Assembly: GCF_004698125.1 (NCBI RefSeq)
Contig: NZ_SRHV01000006.1
Span: 204,103-268,102, forward strand
Source: Halosimplex halophilum
GTDB taxonomy: Archaea; Halobacteriota; Halobacteria; Halobacteriales; Haloarculaceae
Reading direction: 5' to 3'
DNA: 64,000 nucleotides
Below the pieces are notes generated by a model. The model was not told the DNA's origin, did not search any database, and worked only from the letters and a program-made list of their open reading frames with translations. The position numbers and the translations under genes are program-made. Position 1 is the stretch's first letter. Each line of letters starts with the position of its first letter. Positions 62,540 through 64,000 of this stretch are shown here, one piece after another.

Positions 62540-63742
62540 TCACTCGATCGTGTCGGCCAGCACGTCGCGAACGACCTCGGGGTCCTCCAGGAGTTTGTGG
62601 TTCGTGTAACTGCCTTCCGCACTCCCGCCGCTGTGGCGGGACTGCTCGATGATGTCGAGGAAGGCGTGTTCCTTCAGCAGGTCGCGAACTCGCCGCAGCG
62701 AGAGCGTGTCCGAGCTCTCCTGGCGGCAGATCTCCTTGTAGACGTCGTAGACTTCGGTCGTTCGGAACCCGTCCTGGTTGTCCTCGTTGAGCGAGAGGAC
62801 CGTCAGCGCCTGGAGGACGTACCGGGAGTGGGGCGTCGAGCCGCGGATGAGCTCGCGGAACCGGTCGGTCTCGGCCCGTTCGCGGGCGTCGACGACGAAC
62901 TCCTCGGTGACGCGGTCGGCCCCGCGTGACTGTGCGATCTCGCCGGCGTACCGCAGGATATCGATAGCCTGCCGGGCGTCACCGTGCTCGCGGGCGGCGA
63001 GCGCCGACGCCTTCGGGATGACGCCGTCCTCGAGGACGCCGTCCCGGAAGGCGTCCCGCCGGGCCTCCATGATCCGGTTGAGCTGGGTGCCGTCGTACGG
63101 CGGGAAGACGAACTCCCGCTCGCAGAGGCTCGACTTGACCCGCTCGTTGAGCTGCTCTTCCTTGTACTTGATCTTGTTGCTGATGCCGATGACGCCGATC
63201 TTGCAGCCCTCGATCTTGCCGGCCTCGCCGGCGCGGGAGAGCTGCATCAGAATGTCGTCGTCCTCCAGTTTGTCGATCTCGTCGAGGATGACGAGGACCA
63301 CGTCGTAGCACTCGTCGAGGATCCGCCAGAGCCGCTTGTAGTACGTCGAGGTGGCGATCCCCTTGTCGGGGATCTTGATGTCGGTCCGCGACCGGTCGTT
63401 GAGCGTCGCGGCGATGGTCTGGACCGCCTGCGTCTCCGTGGAGTCCTGGGCGCAGTCGACGTAGGCGAACGTCGCGGCCACTCCCTCGTCGTTCGCCGTC
63501 GACGTGAGCCGTCGCGAGACGTGTTTCGCACAGAGGGATTTCCCGGTGCCCGTCTTGCCGTAGATGAGTACGTTGCTCGGGCTCTGTCCGAAGATGGCGG
63601 GATTGACGGCGTTCGCGAGGTTCTGGATCTCCTCGTCGCGGCCGACGATCCGGCCCTCGTCCGGAAGGTGGTTGATCTCGAGCAGTTCCTTCTGGACGAA
63701 AATCGGGTCTTCCCTGATGAACAGATCGTCGGAGCCTGACAT
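62540..63742 (-). CDS. orc1: Orc1/Cdc6 origin-recognition protein
   Basis: The 400-residue protein has Walker A GKTGTGKS (62-69), Walker B VILDEID (151-157), sensor-1 asparagine in IGVIGISNKIK, sensor-2 GDARQAIDILR and a C-terminal winged helix (SRYVLQALTVLSLNEDN). Length and motif content are those of the replication-initiator Orc1. ATG 63742 gives the normal start, MSGSDDLFIREDP. The boxes on both sides of the gene support a replication origin here, at which this protein binds. Confidence 0.95.
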   Translation of the reverse strand: MSGSDDLFIREDPIFVQKELLEINHLPDEGRIVGRDEEIQNLANAVNPAIFGQSPSNVLIYGKTGTGKSLCAKHVSRRLTSTANDEGVAATFAYVDCAQDSTETQAVQTIAATLNDRSRTDIKIPDKGIATSTYYKRLWRILDECYDVVLVILDEIDKLEDDDILMQLSRAGEAGKIEGCKIGVIGISNKIKYKEEQLNERVKSSLCEREFVFPPYDGTQLNRIMEARRDAFRDGVLEDGVIPKASALAAREHGDARQAIDILRYAGEIAQSRGADRVTEEFVVDARERAETDRFRELIRGSTPHSRYVLQALTVLSLNEDNQDGFRTTEVYDVYKEICRQESSDTLSLRRVRDLLKEHAFLDIIEQSRHSGGSAEGSYTNHKLLEDPEVVRDVLADTIE

Positions 63743-63751
63743 GCGATTGTG

Positions 63752-63870
63752 ACACCGTGTTTCCGGTGAAATCACTTTATTCTTTCCTAGAGCGCGGAAA
63801 TTCGGTGGGGGATGGGTGAGGAGAGTGGTGAGACACACACACCGGGTTTCCGGTGAAACGGGGGATCGGG
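63752..63870 (+). repeat. Two origin recognition boxes upstream of orc1
   Basis: ORB words at 63752-63770 (ACACCGTGTTTCCGGTGAA) and 63839-63858 (ACACCGGGTTTCCGGTGAAA), the second with a G-rich tail (GGGGGATCGGGG), in the same orientation as the downstream three. A weaker GTTGAAACGGGGG word near 63888 looks like a degenerate copy. Confidence 0.88.
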
Positions 63871-63941
63871 GTGGGGGAGGGGTGCAGTTGAAACGGGGGT
63901 TCGGGACCGGGCCCGGACCCGAACAGGTCCGTGAAGTCCAC

Positions 63942-64000
63942 GAAGGACAGCACGACGCGCGACGCGAAGGACAGCACGACGCGCGACGCGAAGGACAGCA
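63942..64000. repeat. 24-bp tandem repeat at the right edge
   Basis: GAAGGACAGCACGACGCGCG plus ACGC repeats at 63942-63965, 63966-63989 and in part at 63990-64000. Multiples of 24 keep a frame, giving LSFASRVV units on the minus strand, but the window ends here so the extent is unknown. Confidence 0.8.

Noticed and set aside
63942..64000. Possible CRISPR array
   Set aside because: Units are directly adjacent with no spacers; a plain tandem repeat.

Overview
The window is high-GC DNA of a haloarchaeon (class Halobacteria). The proteins are acidic, there are three HTH-10 (Bat-type) regulators, many starts lie about 25-30 bases after a TATA box with no ribosome binding site, and a PGF-CTERM surface protein, a ba3-type oxidase and an Orc1/Cdc6 gene flanked by origin recognition boxes are present. 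Genus cannot be fixed by eye. No rRNA, tRNA or CRISPR array was seen.

Layout. 1-6.7 kb is a worn accessory stretch: a partial P-loop/TPR protein, an OsmC protein, a TnpB-element remnant, a twice-frameshifted HTH gene, small ORFs and a frameshifted SWIM zinc-finger gene. 6.9-14.6 kb holds an Orc/Cdc6 paralogue and a RecA-like/small protein/family-B polymerase operon, with an acyl-CoA dehydrogenase, membrane proteins and an HTH-10 regulator between them. The polymerase gene is chimeric: its 3' end is replaced by a zinc-binding tail. 15-16.5 kb is an IS1341-type tnpB element with a likely guide-RNA end. 16.7-24.6 kb is a metal (probably copper) island: potassium-channel-like protein, CopB-type ATPase, DUF411, DUF302, a Met/His-rich secreted protein, a permease carrying a YHS domain, and a CopZ-like chaperone. 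24.6-32.6 kb has an ABC-2 exporter, SHOCT protein, amidohydrolase, alpha/beta hydrolase, cytochrome P450 and HTH-10 regulator. 32.6-35.1 kb is an AT-richer patch with a PGF-CTERM beta-helix protein and a dead DUF302 copy.

35.1-54.8 kb is the functional core. It combines thioredoxin and its reductase, two TauE-type transporters, a rhodanese, two YeeE-type permeases, a PiT-type permease, an MBL-rhodanese protein, TusA and a DsrE protein (sulfur trafficking) with a ba3 oxidase, a CPC copper ATPase, a DsbD-like protein, Sco, a TlpA-like thioredoxin and CcdA (oxidase assembly). Five promoters of the oxidase and assembly genes share a palindrome of form GTTG-N8-CAAC at nearly the same distance from their starts. 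This looks like a regulon and is the strongest new observation. An HTH-10 gene at 47.3 kb, next to the oxidase operon, is the obvious candidate regulator.

54.9-64 kb holds a CinA-type amidase, a dipeptide/oligopeptide ABC transporter with one permease on the opposite strand, a TRAM protein, small unknowns, and an origin: orc1 with three recognition boxes downstream and two upstream, ending in a 24-bp tandem repeat. A 47-bp interrupted palindrome with identical 12-bp arms occurs twice, near 6.7 and 54.95 kb.
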